Shown piece after piece: positions 49,497 to 58,259 of a stretch of DNA of 64,000 bases; position 1 is the stretch's first letter; every line of letters starts with the position of its first letter. This stretch comes from Vulcanimicrobiota bacterium (GTDB taxonomy: Bacteria; Vulcanimicrobiota; Vulcanimicrobiia; Vulcanimicrobiales; Vulcanimicrobiaceae). The notes beneath the pieces were generated by a model. That model made no database searches. It was not told where the DNA came from and saw only the letters and a program-made list of their open reading frames with translations. The translations under genes and the position numbers were made by a program. Location of the stretch: assembly GCA_003151115.1 (NCBI GenBank), contig PLWS01000002.1:806001-870000 (forward strand). Reading direction: 5' to 3'.

Positions 49497-49850
49497 ATGG
49501 CTGTCAACGGAATCGATGCGAGCTACTATACGGTCATCGACTTGAGAAAGATGACCGATTTTTACTTGAAAATCCTCGGTGAGCCGCAAACGCGCGCCGA
49601 GCGGTGGTCAGAGTGGACCTTTGCCGACGGCTCGTCTTTCGGCATCTATATGGCGGACGGCAAAACGGGCGGCCGCAGCGGCAGCATCATGTTCGCCGTG
49701 GATGATGTGCCGGCGACGGCGAAGCGGGCGGAAGAAGCCGGCGCGACCATCGACGCCGATCACGAACTGATCGACATGCCGAGCTGCCAGATGATGTTCG
49801 CCGACGATCCGGAGGGCAATCAATTCATCCTCCACAAGCGGAAAACGTAG
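49497..49850 (+). CDS. VOC-family (glyoxalase-like) protein
   Basis: A 117-residue single vicinal-oxygen-chelate domain protein built of two beta-alpha-beta-beta-beta units. The first begins S-Y-Y-T-V-I-D-L-R-K-M-T-D-F-Y-L-K-I-L-G. The second includes M-F-A-V-D-D-V-P-A-T-A-K-R-A-E-E-A-G and ends in D-P-E-G-N-Q-F-I-L. The final Glu-type metal ligand is not obvious in this variant, so enzymatic class is open. The ATG is 4 bases after gatB. Its 3' end overlaps the apparent AUU start of mutS2 by 28 bases. Confidence 0.85.
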   Translation: MAVNGIDASYYTVIDLRKMTDFYLKILGEPQTRAERWSEWTFADGSSFGIYMADGKTGGRSGSIMFAVDDVPATAKRAEEAGATIDADHELIDMPSCQMMFADDPEGNQFILHKRKT

Positions 49851-52171
49851 CGCTCGCCGACGAGCGCACGCTCGAAACCCTCGACTTTGCGGCGCTGCGC
49901 GCGCGCGTCGCGGGCCGGTGCGTTACCGAGCGCGGGCGGCGGCACGCCGGAGAGCTTCAGCCGTTTGCGGATTTCGAGCGCGCGGTTCTCGAGCAAGCCA
50001 AGACGGCGGCCGTGCGCGACCTTGTGGCCGCCGCCGATTTCCATGTTCTGCCCGCCGTCGAAACCGCCGAGCTCACGACGCGCGCCGCGATCGGCACGGC
50101 GCTTTCGGCGATCGATTTGCGCTCGCTCGCCGAGGCGATCGGCGCGGCCGCGGCGGCCTTCAATAAGACGCGCGAACATAGTGGTGACGCTCTCGCGGCG
50201 GTAACCGCTCCTTACCGCCCGCTGAAAGTTCTCCAGCGCACATTGACCGACGCGATCGACGAGCGCGGCACCGTTCTCGACCGTGCATCACCGGCGCTGG
50301 CACGCATTCGTAAGAACTTGCAGAGCGCGCAGCGGGAAGCGCGCGATCGCGTGAGCGCGCTGCTGCGATCGCCGAAGTACGCGCGCGCGATCCAAGATTC
50401 GGTCGTTACGATCCGCGATGGCCGCTTTGTGGTCCCCGTCAAGACCGAGTTCACCGCCGATGTGCCCGGAATCGTGCACGACACCAGCTCCAGCGGGCAG
50501 ACGGTTTTCGTCGAGCCGCTGGCTGCGCTGGAAACGAACAACCGCGTCCGTACGCTGCAGATCGACGAAGAGCGCGAAGTCGGGCGAATTCTCGCGCAGC
50601 TCTCGCAGCAAGCCGGCGCGCAGTCGCCTCAGATCGAAGCCAACGTCGACATGCTCGCGCAGCTCGACGTGCTCGCCGCGAAGGCGACTATCGCACAAGC
50701 CATGGACGCACGTGCGCCCGAGCTGACCGAAGAATCCGGGGTGAGCGTGCAGTCGGGTCGCCATCCGCTGCTCGGCGACCGCGCCGTTCCTCAATCGCTG
50801 ACCTTGGACGAAAACACGCGCGTGCTGGTGATCAGCGGTCCGAATATGGGCGGCAAAACCGTAGCGCTGAAAATGGTCGGGTTGTTCGTGCTGATGACGT
50901 ACGCCGGCATGCAAGTACCGGCGGCGGACGGGACACGCATCGGACGGTTCGACTGCGTCTTTGCCGATATCGGCGACGAGCAGTCCATCGCGGCGAACAC
51001 GTCGACGTTTTCAGCGCATCTGGCACGTATGCGCGATATTCTCGCGCGGGCTGGCCCGCGCTCTTTGGTTCTCGTGGACGAAATCGGCGGCGGAACAGAG
51101 CCGGGAAGCGGCGCCGCGCTGGCGGTCGCGATGCTCGAGCGGCTCCTTGCCGTGGGCGCATGTGCGATCGTCACCACGCACAGCACCGAACTCAAACTCT
51201 TCGCTCACGAAGCCGTGAAGGTGACCAATGCGAGCGTGAGGTTCGATCCCCAGACCTTCGCGCCGACGTTTCACCTGGACGTGGGCACACCCGGCCAATC
51301 GCTGGCTTTCGCGCTCGCGCGTTCGATCGGCATCGATCGCGAACTGATCGCAAACGCCGAGGCGCTGCTGACGTCGCGCGATCGCGACTACGAGCGCGCG
51401 CTCAGCCAGCTTGCCGATCTCAATGCGAAACTTCAGCAAGAACGCGAAACGCTCCAGCGCGATCGCGCGCACGTCGGGACGCTCCAAGAGAATCTCCGTT
51501 CGCGTACTGAGTCGATCGAACGCGAGCGGCGGTCGTTTGCGGAGAATGCGGATGCGCGCTTACGGGAGACCCTGCGCGATTTTGCCGCAAACCTCGCCGC
51601 GCACGGGACGCAGAGGGCGCCCAAGGTAACTCGCGGACAGGCTGAACTCTTGCAGCGCACCCTCGACGAGCTGCACCGCGATCTTGGAATGAGTTCTCAT
51701 GAGCCGGGCGGCAACGCGGCGCCGGCGCGCGCGTTTGCGCAAGGCGATCCCGTTCGCGTGCTCTCGCTTGCGCAAGATGGTTCAGTGATAGCGGACAACG
51801 GCGAGAACGTGCTGGTCGCAGTCGGCCCGATGAAGATGATGGTGGGCAAGAACGATCTGCGGCCGATCGCGGCCGCTAAGAGTGTCGCGCCTTCTCAAGG
51901 GCAAGCGCAATTGGAAGCCGCCGGCAACACGACGGCGGAATTGGATGTGCGCGGAAAGCGGTACGTCGAAGCCGAGCCGCTCGTCGAGCGCTGGATCGAC
52001 GAAGCGGTGCTGGCCGGAAATACACCGCTGCGGCTCATTCACGGAAAAGGCACCGGTATGCTTGGCCGCGGGCTGCAAGAGTATTTGCGCGCGCATCCAC
52101 AGGTTGCCGATGTGCGATATGGCCGCGAAGACGAGGGAGGCGGCGGCGTAACCGTCTTTGAACTGCGCTGA
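49823..52171 (+). CDS. mutS2: MutS2 (RqcU/recombination-suppressing MutS homologue), apparent AUU start
   Basis: MutS2 proteins bind branched DNA and/or stalled or collided ribosomes. The domains are a helical core, the ATPase (G-P-N-M-G-G-K-T near residue 340, then D-E-I-G-G-G-T-E-P-G-S-G), a long coiled coil and a C-terminal Smr nuclease domain (L-D-V-R-G, H-G-K-G-T-G). The conserved N-terminus (R-T-L-E-T-L-D-F-A-A-L-R) is encoded at 49865-49900, but the first in-frame ATG/GTG/TTG is GTG 50012. The open frame begins at 49706. ATT at 49823, 6 bases after GGAGGG, is the best start and gives 782 residues, the normal length. Confidence 0.88.
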   Translation: MHPPQAENVALADERTLETLDFAALRARVAGRCVTERGRRHAGELQPFADFERAVLEQAKTAAVRDLVAAADFHVLPAVETAELTTRAAIGTALSAIDLRSLAEAIGAAAAAFNKTREHSGDALAAVTAPYRPLKVLQRTLTDAIDERGTVLDRASPALARIRKNLQSAQREARDRVSALLRSPKYARAIQDSVVTIRDGRFVVPVKTEFTADVPGIVHDTSSSGQTVFVEPLAALETNNRVRTLQIDEEREVGRILAQLSQQAGAQSPQIEANVDMLAQLDVLAAKATIAQAMDARAPELTEESGVSVQSGRHPLLGDRAVPQSLTLDENTRVLVISGPNMGGKTVALKMVGLFVLMTYAGMQVPAADGTRIGRFDCVFADIGDEQSIAANTSTFSAHLARMRDILARAGPRSLVLVDEIGGGTEPGSGAALAVAMLERLLAVGACAIVTTHSTELKLFAHEAVKVTNASVRFDPQTFAPTFHLDVGTPGQSLAFALARSIGIDRELIANAEALLTSRDRDYERALSQLADLNAKLQQERETLQRDRAHVGTLQENLRSRTESIERERRSFAENADARLRETLRDFAANLAAHGTQRAPKVTRGQAELLQRTLDELHRDLGMSSHEPGGNAAPARAFAQGDPVRVLSLAQDGSVIADNGENVLVAVGPMKMMVGKNDLRPIAAAKSVAPSQGQAQLEAAGNTTAELDVRGKRYVEAEPLVERWIDEAVLAGNTPLRLIHGKGTGMLGRGLQEYLRAHPQVADVRYGREDEGGGGVTVFELR

Positions 52172-52174
52172 GAA

Positions 52175-53362
52175 ATGTCCATTGCGATTGAAGAACTGCT
52201 CGACGGGTTCGACCACGTCGAGACGCGACGCGAATTCGAGGAACGGCTGTCCGCGGGCGAGTCGCTCACCGTTAAACTCGGCTTGGATCCGACGTCGCCC
52301 GATTTACATCTGGGGCACGCTGTCGTGTTGCGCAAGCTTCAGCAATTCGTCGAGGCCGGGCACAAGGTCGTGCTTGTTATCGGATCGTTTACCGCCCGCA
52401 TCGGCGATCCGTCGGGGCGCAACGAACTGCGTCCGCCGCTCACGACGGCCGAGATTACCGCCAACATGAAAACGTACGCGGAGCAGGCCGGCAAGGTGCT
52501 CGACATGGATCGCGTGCGCCTGGAATATAACTCCACGTGGCTGGACCGCCTCACGTCGGCCGATCTGCTTCGACTGCTTTCGCAAGTCACCGTCGCGCAA
52601 ATGATCGAGCGTGAAGATTTTCACGAACGCTACAAAGCCGGCACGCCGATAGCGCTTCACGAATTTCTTTATCCGATCGCGCAGGCATACGACAGCATCG
52701 CGCTGCACGCGGACGTCGAGCTCGGCGGCAACGATCAGCTCTTCAACCTGCTCATGGGGCGCGACTATCAACGTGAAGCCGGGCAGCGCGAACAGGTTTG
52801 CATGACGGTTCCGCTGCTCGAAGGCTTGGACGGTTCCAAGAAGATGTCCAAATCGGCCGGCAACTACGTCGGCTTGACCGAACCGGCGGAGCAGCAGTTC
52901 GGAAAACTCATGCGGATTCCGGACGAATCGATCGTACGCTACGCGCGGCTCGCGGCGTTCCGCTCGCAAGAAGAGTGCGACCGGCTTTCGCAAGCCCTTT
53001 CGAGCGGCAAAGCCCATCCGATGCAAGAGAAGAAGCAGATTGCGCAAGAGGTCGTAGCGCTCTATCACGGCGCTGCGGCTGCGAACGCGGCCCGGGAGTA
53101 TTTCGAGCGGACGGTTCAGCAGCGCGAGCTGCCGAGGGAGAACGTGCCCGAGATCAAGCAGGGCGATGCGCGCCGCGTCACCGACGTGATGGTCGCCGGC
53201 GGCCTGGCGGAAAGCCGGCGTGCTGCGGAGCGGCTTGTTGCGGGTAAAGGCGTGCGCATCAATGGTATACTTGTCGAGGACCCGAAGGCGCCATGGCCGG
53301 CAAGCGGCCCCGTGACGCTCTCGGTCGGCGCGCGAAAATTTCTCAGAGTGTTGCCGAATTGA
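52175..53362 (+). CDS. tyrS: Tyrosyl-tRNA synthetase
   Basis: Charges tRNA-Tyr. The 395-residue protein is of the TyrRS-2 (TyrZ-like) kind: class I motif H-L-G-H near residue 46, G-L-D-P-T-S-P-D-L just before it, L-G-G-N-D-Q-L-F-N in the tyrosine pocket, K-M-S-K-S near 227, and a C-terminal S4 RNA-binding domain (A-G-K-G-V-R-I-N-G). It starts 3 bases after mutS2. The Tyr codons in the attenuator at 24329 report the product of this enzyme. The start of the zinc-ribbon gene overlaps its stop. Confidence 0.96.
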   Translation: MSIAIEELLDGFDHVETRREFEERLSAGESLTVKLGLDPTSPDLHLGHAVVLRKLQQFVEAGHKVVLVIGSFTARIGDPSGRNELRPPLTTAEITANMKTYAEQAGKVLDMDRVRLEYNSTWLDRLTSADLLRLLSQVTVAQMIEREDFHERYKAGTPIALHEFLYPIAQAYDSIALHADVELGGNDQLFNLLMGRDYQREAGQREQVCMTVPLLEGLDGSKKMSKSAGNYVGLTEPAEQQFGKLMRIPDESIVRYARLAAFRSQEECDRLSQALSSGKAHPMQEKKQIAQEVVALYHGAAAANAAREYFERTVQQRELPRENVPEIKQGDARRVTDVMVAGGLAESRRAAERLVAGKGVRINGILVEDPKAPWPASGPVTLSVGARKFLRVLPN

Positions 53363-53547
53363 TGATGAAAAGATTTATTTGCAAGCGCTGCAAGCGCGAG
53401 TACGCCTACCCGCAACCGGGAAGCCCGCCGATCAAATGCGAGTGCGGATGGTGGTACGAAAACGTCCGCGGCAAGATCCGGGAAGCGTTCTGGGAACGGA
53501 TCGATCCCTATCGCGACCCGCCGCCTACGCTTTTTTCAAAAGGGTAA
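53362..53547 (+). CDS. Small zinc-ribbon protein
   Basis: A 61-residue protein with F-I-C-K-R-C-K (C-x2-C) and I-K-C-E-C-G-W-W (C-x-C), spaced as a single zinc ribbon, then a basic helix and Pro-rich tail. It resembles DNA-directed RNA polymerase Rpb12-like or other small zinc-ribbon proteins, but no partner is evident. ATG at 53362 overlaps the tyrS stop (TGATG); a second ATG follows at 53365. Its last 23 bases overlap the convergent hslO gene. Confidence 0.7.
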   Translation: MMKRFICKRCKREYAYPQPGSPPIKCECGWWYENVRGKIREAFWERIDPYRDPPPTLFSKG

Positions 53548-54415
53548 CGAGCTCGGCGAGCTCCGCCGCACTGAATACGTAGACGCTTTTACAAAATTCG
53601 CAGGTCGCATCGGTCTGCGGTCGTTCGCGCGACATCTTGAGCAGTTCGTCCGCGCCCAACCCCGCCAAAGCTGTTTCGACTCGCTCGCGCGTGCAGCGGC
53701 AGGCGAAACCGACTTCGAGGGTGCGTTCGGATCGCAGCGCCGCATCGCCGGCAAACCGCCTGACCAGTTCGTGCGCGTCGGCTCCGCCCGCAATCAGCGC
53801 GGTGATCGGCGGCAACTCCAGCGCGCGGCGTTCGAGCATCGCGACGGCGCGTTCGTGCGCATCGGGCAAAACCTGGGCGATGACGCCGCCCGCCGCAACG
53901 ATTCCGGACGGATCGGTAAGCACGCCGAGCGCGACGGCACTGGGAATTTGTTCGGACTTTAAAAGATAGAAGGCGAGATCTTCGGCGAGCTCTCCGCTCT
54001 GGAGCGGAACGACGCCGGAATACGGCTGCCCATCTTCGTATGCTTTGGTGACGTGCAGCGTTCCGGCTCCGATGGCGCCGGCGACGTCAAATTTTCCGGC
54101 GGCGTTGAGCGGCAGCTCAGCGTGCGGCACCCGGACGTACGCGCGTGCCCCGACCCGACCCGAGCCGGTGATCCACGCCTCGGCGGCGACCCGCTGCAGA
54201 GGGCCGTCGCCTGCGGCCTGCAGTGAAATGCGCAATGTGTCTTTGAGGCCGGCGCCGAGCAACGCCGCTCCGGTAATGAGCCGGCCGGCGGCGGCGGTAG
54301 CGGTCGGGCTCAGGCCGTGCCGGCGCTGTGTTTCGCGAACCAGGCCGGTGGTGACGGCCGCGGTTATCGCAAATCCGGCTTCGGGCGCCGAGGCCGTGAC
54401 AATCGTGTCGCGCAT
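53525..54415 (-). CDS. hslO: Redox-regulated chaperone Hsp33
   Basis: Chaperone switched on by oxidation of a zinc-bound cysteine cluster. The ~296-residue protein starts M-R-D-T-I-V-T-A, has G-R-L-I-T-G-A-A-L-L-G-A-G-L-K and the linker G-L-x-D-P-S-type V-L-T-D-P-S-G. The C-terminal switch is C-R-C-T-R-E-R-V (CxC) and C-E-F-C-K-S-V-Y (CxxC), both intact. ATG 54415 is preferred to the in-frame 54472 because the family begins M-R-D. It is divergent from aroQ with 56 bases between. Confidence 0.95.
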   Translation of the reverse strand: MRDTIVTASAPEAGFAITAAVTTGLVRETQRRHGLSPTATAAAGRLITGAALLGAGLKDTLRISLQAAGDGPLQRVAAEAWITGSGRVGARAYVRVPHAELPLNAAGKFDVAGAIGAGTLHVTKAYEDGQPYSGVVPLQSGELAEDLAFYLLKSEQIPSAVALGVLTDPSGIVAAGGVIAQVLPDAHERAVAMLERRALELPPITALIAGGADAHELVRRFAGDAALRSERTLEVGFACRCTRERVETALAGLGADELLKMSRERPQTDATCEFCKSVYVFSAAELAELVTLLKKA

Positions 54416-54471
54416 AATCCGGGCCGCAATGCCCCGAGGTTCGCTTTCTTTCCTTCCCGAAAGCGCCGCCA

Positions 54472-54900
54472 ATGCGAGTCCTGGTTATCCACGGGCCGAA
54501 TCTGAATCTGCTCGGCGAGCGAGAGCCTGCCGTTTACGGCACGCAAACGCTGCCGCAGATCGACGCGCAGATCGCCGAGCTGGCAAAAGAGCTGCAGCTC
54601 GAGGTGCGCAGCGTGCAGCATAATTCGGAAGGCGCGATCGTCGACGAGTTGCACGCGGCGCGCGGATCGTATGACGCGGTGATCTTGAATCCCGGCGCGT
54701 ACACGCATTACGCGTATGCGATTGCCGACGCGATCGCGGCGATCGGCACTCCCGTCATCGAAGTGCATCTTTCGAACATTTTCGCGCGCGAAGCGTTCCG
54801 CCGCAAGAGTGTGGTCGCGCCGGTCTGCGCGGGCACGATCGGAGGTTTCGGCGCCGATTCCTATCTGCTGGCGCTGCGCGCGGCGGCCCATAAAATATGA
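54472..54900 (+). CDS. aroQ: 3-dehydroquinate dehydratase, type II
   Basis: Third step of the shikimate pathway, dehydration of 3-dehydroquinate. The 142-residue protein shows [12 protein letters not shown] at 8-19 and the catalytic Tyr22. It has Q-H-N-S-E-G, N-P-G-A-Y-T-H and [11 protein letters not shown], with the catalytic His in this last block. It stands alone, apart from the DAHP synthase at 24.5 kb but in the same pathway. Confidence 0.97.
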   Translation: MRVLVIHGPNLNLLGEREPAVYGTQTLPQIDAQIAELAKELQLEVRSVQHNSEGAIVDELHAARGSYDAVILNPGAYTHYAYAIADAIAAIGTPVIEVHLSNIFAREAFRRKSVVAPVCAGTIGGFGADSYLLALRAAAHKI

Positions 54901-55005
54901 GTTTTCGGCTGCGTTGCGGGAAGGAGGCCACCGGATACCTTCGTATAACAATCCAGGCGGCAGGGCCCATCATCGCACTAATGCCGCATAAGGAGACTTG
55001 AGAAC

Positions 55006-55329
55006 TTGACGAAAGCCGAAATCGTAGATTCCGTTGCCAGCGAGTCCGAACTCTCGAAACGCCAAGCGACGGAAATAGTCGACTTGATCATCGAAGAGAT
55101 CACGTCGGCGCTGCAAAAGGGTGATGAAGTCGCTCTCACGCCGTTCGGAAGATTCAAGGTGCGCGCCCGCAAAGCGCGCGAAGGGCGCAACCCCAAGACG
55201 GGCGCAAAGATTAAGATTCCGGCGCGCAAAGTGCCCGCGTTCGTTGCCGGCAAGGCGCTCAAAGATGCCGTCGCCGGCGGCCGCGGCGGTTCGAAAAAGA
55301 CTGCGGCGAAGAAAAAGCGCAGGCGCTAA
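55006..55329 (+). CDS. hup: HU-family DNA-binding protein with basic tail
   Basis: Nucleoid protein that bends DNA as a dimer. The HU fold covers residues 1-90: T-K-A-E-I-V-D-S-V-A, L-T-P-F-G-R-F-K-V, and the DNA-arm segment G-R-N-P-K-T-G-A-K-I-K-I-P. A Gly/Lys/Arg-rich extension (G-G-S-K-K-T-A-A-K-K-K-R-R-R) follows. Start is TTG with AAGGAG 10 bases upstream. TATAAC at 54944-54949 could be a -10 box, without a clear -35. The tail resembles the histone-H1-like extensions seen in some HU proteins. Confidence 0.94.
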   Translation: MTKAEIVDSVASESELSKRQATEIVDLIIEEITSALQKGDEVALTPFGRFKVRARKAREGRNPKTGAKIKIPARKVPAFVAGKALKDAVAGGRGGSKKTAAKKKRRR

Positions 55330-55369
55330 GCATCTCCGGCCCCTGCGGAGTCCGTTTGGCCCCGGCCAT

Positions 55370-55444
55370 CGGGCTGTAGCGAAGCTTGGTTATCGCGCCT
55401 GACTGGGGGTCAGGAGATCGTGGGTTCGAATCCCGCCAGCCCGA
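55370..55444 (+). tRNA. tRNA-Pro (anticodon GGG)
   Basis: A complete 75-base cloverleaf. The acceptor stem CGGGCTG pairs with CAGCCCG, with discriminator A. The D stem is GCGA/TCGC, the anticodon stem CCTGA/TCAGG with loop CTGGGGG, and the T arm GTGGG-TTCGAAT-CCCGC. The anticodon is GGG. CCA is not encoded. It lies between hup and an RNase H gene, which starts 9 bases downstream. A weak hairpin CTCCG...CGGAG lies just upstream at about 55334. Confidence 0.96.
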
Positions 55445-55453
55445 GATTCCTTG

Positions 55454-55885
55454 ATGGAGAAGCTGTTCACGCCGCCGCCGGTCGAAGCCACGCTTTTTAC
55501 CGACGGCGGTTCGCGCGGCAACCCCGGCCCGGCTGCCTCGGGCGCGGTGCTCGTCGGGCCCGACGGACAGATTTTGCACGAGGTGGGGCATTTTCTGGGC
55601 GTCGCGACCAACAACGTCGCGGAGTGGACTGCGGTGCAGCTCGGACTGGAAGCCGCCCTCGAACACGGCGTCAGCAGCCTGGCGGTGCGCATGGACAGCG
55701 AGCTCGTCGTCCGGCAGCTTTCCGGCGAGTATCGCGTCAAGCACCCCGACCTTCAGCCCTTGCACAGCCGCGTTAAGAGCCTGTTGCGGAAATTTTCGCA
55801 CGTCGATATCGCGCACGTGCGGCGCAACGACAACAAGCTGGCGGACGCTGTGGTCAACCGCGTTCTCGACCAGGAGGAGGGATGA
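55454..55885 (+). CDS. RNase H-like protein (RNase HI family)
   Basis: A 143-residue type 1 RNase H fold protein, likely cleaving RNA in RNA-DNA hybrids. The four acidic catalytic residues are in place: D in F-T-D-G-G-S-R-G-N-P-G-P, E in N-N-V-A-E-W-T-A, D in R-M-D-S-E-L-V, and D in R-R-N-D-N-K-L-A-D. It lacks the basic handle of E. coli RNase HI and fits the short YpdQ-like form. ATG 55454 is 9 bases past the tRNA. The next gene overlaps its stop by 4 bases. Confidence 0.9.
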   Translation: MEKLFTPPPVEATLFTDGGSRGNPGPAASGAVLVGPDGQILHEVGHFLGVATNNVAEWTAVQLGLEAALEHGVSSLAVRMDSELVVRQLSGEYRVKHPDLQPLHSRVKSLLRKFSHVDIAHVRRNDNKLADAVVNRVLDQEEG

Positions 55886-56532
55886 TGCGGCGTCCGTGGC
55901 TGCCCACCGCGCTCTTCGTCTTCGCGATCATTTTTCTGCTGGCCGGGTTCTTGATCAAATGGCCGGATTTCCAGAACAAGCCGCAAGTTGAAAAAGTGCT
56001 CCAGGCGCCGACCGTCCTGGACTTGCGCCTTACGATCGCCTACGCCAAACCGCCCATCTACCAAGAGCAGTACGTCATCCGGAATAACAACGGGCTTTCG
56101 ACTGCGCAGTACAAAATCACGGGGTACTCGGGCAAGGTCGTCACCATCACGATCCCGCCGGCGAAACGTTACGACATGACCTTTTTCTTCGAGGACGTCG
56201 TTGCGGACGGCATCTGGCAGCTGACCAACCGGCCGCCGCGCGGGAACACGGACGTCCGCTATACGCTGTACGTGCACGAGATCGCCAACCGCAGGCAAGG
56301 CTCGCGCACCATAACGTTCACCGATCCGCACTACTGGGCGGTGACGGCCGGACGCCAATACGAGATCCACCTGAGCCCGAATAGCCCCACGCCCGACCTG
56401 CTCAAACTCCAAAGCACGACGCTGGCGGATCCGCGTTTCGAGAAGATCGTGCGCGCCTTCAGGTCGTTCGGGCCGGCCTCGTTCCGCCAGAAAATTCTCC
56501 AGGCTCAGCAGCTCGTCACCACGTCGCATTGA
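55882..56532 (+). CDS. Membrane-anchored protein of unknown function
   Basis: A 216-residue protein with one N-terminal transmembrane helix (about residues 9-25) and a beta-rich extracytoplasmic domain. Segments include Y-Q-E-Q-Y-V-I-R-N-N-N-G-L, Y-D-M-T-F-F-F-E-D-V-V-A-D-G-I-W-Q-L and T-I-T-F-T-D-P-H-Y-W-A. A helical tail ends the chain. I recognise no family. It overlaps the RNase H gene by 4 bases and the polysaccharide deacetylase gene by 4 bases, so it is made with an envelope enzyme. Confidence 0.75.
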   Translation: MMRRPWLPTALFVFAIIFLLAGFLIKWPDFQNKPQVEKVLQAPTVLDLRLTIAYAKPPIYQEQYVIRNNNGLSTAQYKITGYSGKVVTITIPPAKRYDMTFFFEDVVADGIWQLTNRPPRGNTDVRYTLYVHEIANRRQGSRTITFTDPHYWAVTAGRQYEIHLSPNSPTPDLLKLQSTTLADPRFEKIVRAFRSFGPASFRQKILQAQQLVTTSH

Positions 56533-57305
56533 TCGCGCTTCGCATCGCCGTCGTCGCAGCGCTGCTGTCAGCGGCGGCTTTCTTGGCCTACGAGCACTTC
56601 GAACAGCCGGCCAATCAGGTATTCGGCCGCACGCTGACGCGCGGGCCCTCGAACGAGCGCGTGATTGCGCTGACCTACGACGACGGGCCCAATCCGCCGT
56701 ACACGGACCGCATCCTGGACGTGCTCGAGCGGGAACGGGTGCACGCGACGTTTTTTCTGGTCGGACGTGCGGTGCAGGCGTACCCCGAAGTCGCGCGGCG
56801 CGAAGCTCGCGACGGCGATGCGCTGGGGAATCACAGCTGGGACCACAGCCACCTGATCGTCTATCCGTCGTCCGGCGTCACGGCGTCGATCCAGCAAACC
56901 GACGCGGCGATTCATGCGGCAGCCGGCGTCCACACCCGCCTCTTTCGTCCACCCTTCGGAGCGCGCGACTGGATCGTGATGCGCGCGGCGCAGCGGCTCG
57001 GCTACACCGTCGTCATGTGGTCGGAGCCTCTGCCGCGCGACTGGGAGTATCCCTCCGCGGCTCAGATCGCGCAGCGCGTGCTGCGCGTGGCGGGCGACGG
57101 CTCGATCGTCGTGCTCCATGACGGCAACCGCGGAGAACTCTGCGCGCAGCAGCATCTGAACCCGCACGTTTGCGACCGGAGCGCCGACATTTCGGCAACA
57201 CGCATCGTCATCGACGAATTGAAGAAGCGCGGCTACCGCTTCGTGACGATTCCCGAATTAATGGCGGGACGGACTACGCGTAAAAGCGCCCGCGCAGCTC
57301 GATAA
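56529..57305 (+). CDS. Polysaccharide deacetylase (NodB/CE4 domain)
   Basis: A 258-residue exported or anchored enzyme of carbohydrate esterase family 4, removing acetyl groups from peptidoglycan or other glycans. After an N-terminal hydrophobic helix comes the NodB domain with A-L-T-Y-D-D-G-P-N (motif 1, catalytic Asp pair) and H-S-W-D-H-S-H-L (metal-binding H-x3-H). R-P-P-F-G-A-R-D is motif 3, and V-V-L-H-D-G-N is the last motif. TTG start overlapping the preceding gene. The 3' end overlaps the convergent DUF3465 gene by 32 bases. Confidence 0.92.
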   Translation: MIALRIAVVAALLSAAAFLAYEHFEQPANQVFGRTLTRGPSNERVIALTYDDGPNPPYTDRILDVLERERVHATFFLVGRAVQAYPEVARREARDGDALGNHSWDHSHLIVYPSSGVTASIQQTDAAIHAAAGVHTRLFRPPFGARDWIVMRAAQRLGYTVVMWSEPLPRDWEYPSAAQIAQRVLRVAGDGSIVVLHDGNRGELCAQQHLNPHVCDRSADISATRIVIDELKKRGYRFVTIPELMAGRTTRKSARAAR

Positions 57306-57603
57306 AGCCGGCGGCGTGTTTGCCCTGCGGATCGTGGTGTGTCCAGTGCACGATGGGGATGCGTCCCGGGTCGTGCACCATTTCGCCGCGCACGCCGATG
57401 CGATCTCCGGGTTGAACCGGGACGCGAGGAGCGATGCCGGTGTTGTCGATCACTTGCACCGGCCCGGCGGCCGTCCGGACGCCGAACGTCTCATGCTCGC
57501 ATCGCGTGCGCGTTCCAAAAAAGAAACGGGGCGTCCCGGTCACCGTGCCGGAAAATGTGACCTCGGCGGGTGCAGTGGCGGCATAGGCAGAGTATAGGTC
57601 CAT
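57274..57603 (-). CDS. DUF3465-like small protein
   Basis: A 109-residue protein with an OB-like beta-rich sequence. The central I-A-P-R-V-P-V-Q-P-G-D-R-I-G-V-R-G-E and V-H-W-T-H-H-D-P-Q-G-K-H motifs, and the close F-I-E-L-R-G-R-F-Y, are those of DUF3465, a family of unknown function. No signal peptide is obvious. It stands alone, tail to tail with the deacetylase gene and divergent from the acetyltransferase gene. Confidence 0.8.
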   Translation of the reverse strand: MDLYSAYAATAPAEVTFSGTVTGTPRFFFGTRTRCEHETFGVRTAAGPVQVIDNTGIAPRVPVQPGDRIGVRGEMVHDPGRIPIVHWTHHDPQGKHAAGFIELRGRFYA

Positions 57604-57686
57604 AAGCCCTCCGCCCTATCCATCACGACGAGCGCTCGCTCATGAAACATGAGCCGGGCCAAAATTGGTAAAACCTCTATGAAGAG

Positions 57687-58259
57687 ATGCAGACGATCGA
57701 AACTGCGCGCCTGCGGCTGATCCCCGTAACACCCCAGAACGCGGGCGTGCTCTGGGAACTGCTCCAGCGGCCCGATCTGCGGACCTATCAAGATCTGCCT
57801 GCGGCGGGACGCAAAGTTTTTGGCCAAATGGTGGCCGCGCGTCCGGCCGAGCTTTCTGCCGGTTCGACCGGACGCTTCGAGTGGCTGGTGCAGTTCGCCA
57901 ATTCTTCGGCCTGCGCGGGCTGGGTCTCGCTGCGTATCTCCGACCGTAAGCAAGCTACCGGCGAGATCGGCTACAGCGTTCTGCGCGAGTTTCGCGGAAA
58001 AGGCGTGGCGACGGAAGCCGTGCGCGCGCTCTTGAGGGAATCTTTTGAGGTCGCCGGCGTCGCGCGCGTGCAGGCCTTTTGCGTTCCGGCCAACGAGCCG
58101 TCGCGGCGCTTACTCAAACGCTTGAATTTCTCGGCGGGCGGCGTTCTGCCGCACGGGGCCACGATTAGCGGACGGCCCGTAGACGTGCTGCTGCACAAGT
58201 TAGAACGCGACGTCTGGCTTCAGTCCGGAAAAACGATCGAAACTCCGGCTTCGGCGTAG
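57687..58259 (+). CDS. GNAT-family N-acetyltransferase (RimJ/RimL type)
   Basis: A 190-residue acetyl-CoA-dependent acetyltransferase. It opens I-E-T-A-R-L-R-L-I-P-V-T, has G-E-I-G-Y-S-V-L before the pyrophosphate loop R-G-K-G-V-A-T-E-A-V-R, and N-E-P-S-R-R-L-L-K-R-L-N-F in the last helix. The RimJ/RimL branch acetylates protein N-termini or small amines; the substrate here is unknown. Its 3' end overlaps the convergent Nudix gene by 40 bases. Confidence 0.9.
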   Translation: MQTIETARLRLIPVTPQNAGVLWELLQRPDLRTYQDLPAAGRKVFGQMVAARPAELSAGSTGRFEWLVQFANSSACAGWVSLRISDRKQATGEIGYSVLREFRGKGVATEAVRALLRESFEVAGVARVQAFCVPANEPSRRLLKRLNFSAGGVLPHGATISGRPVDVLLHKLERDVWLQSGKTIETPASA

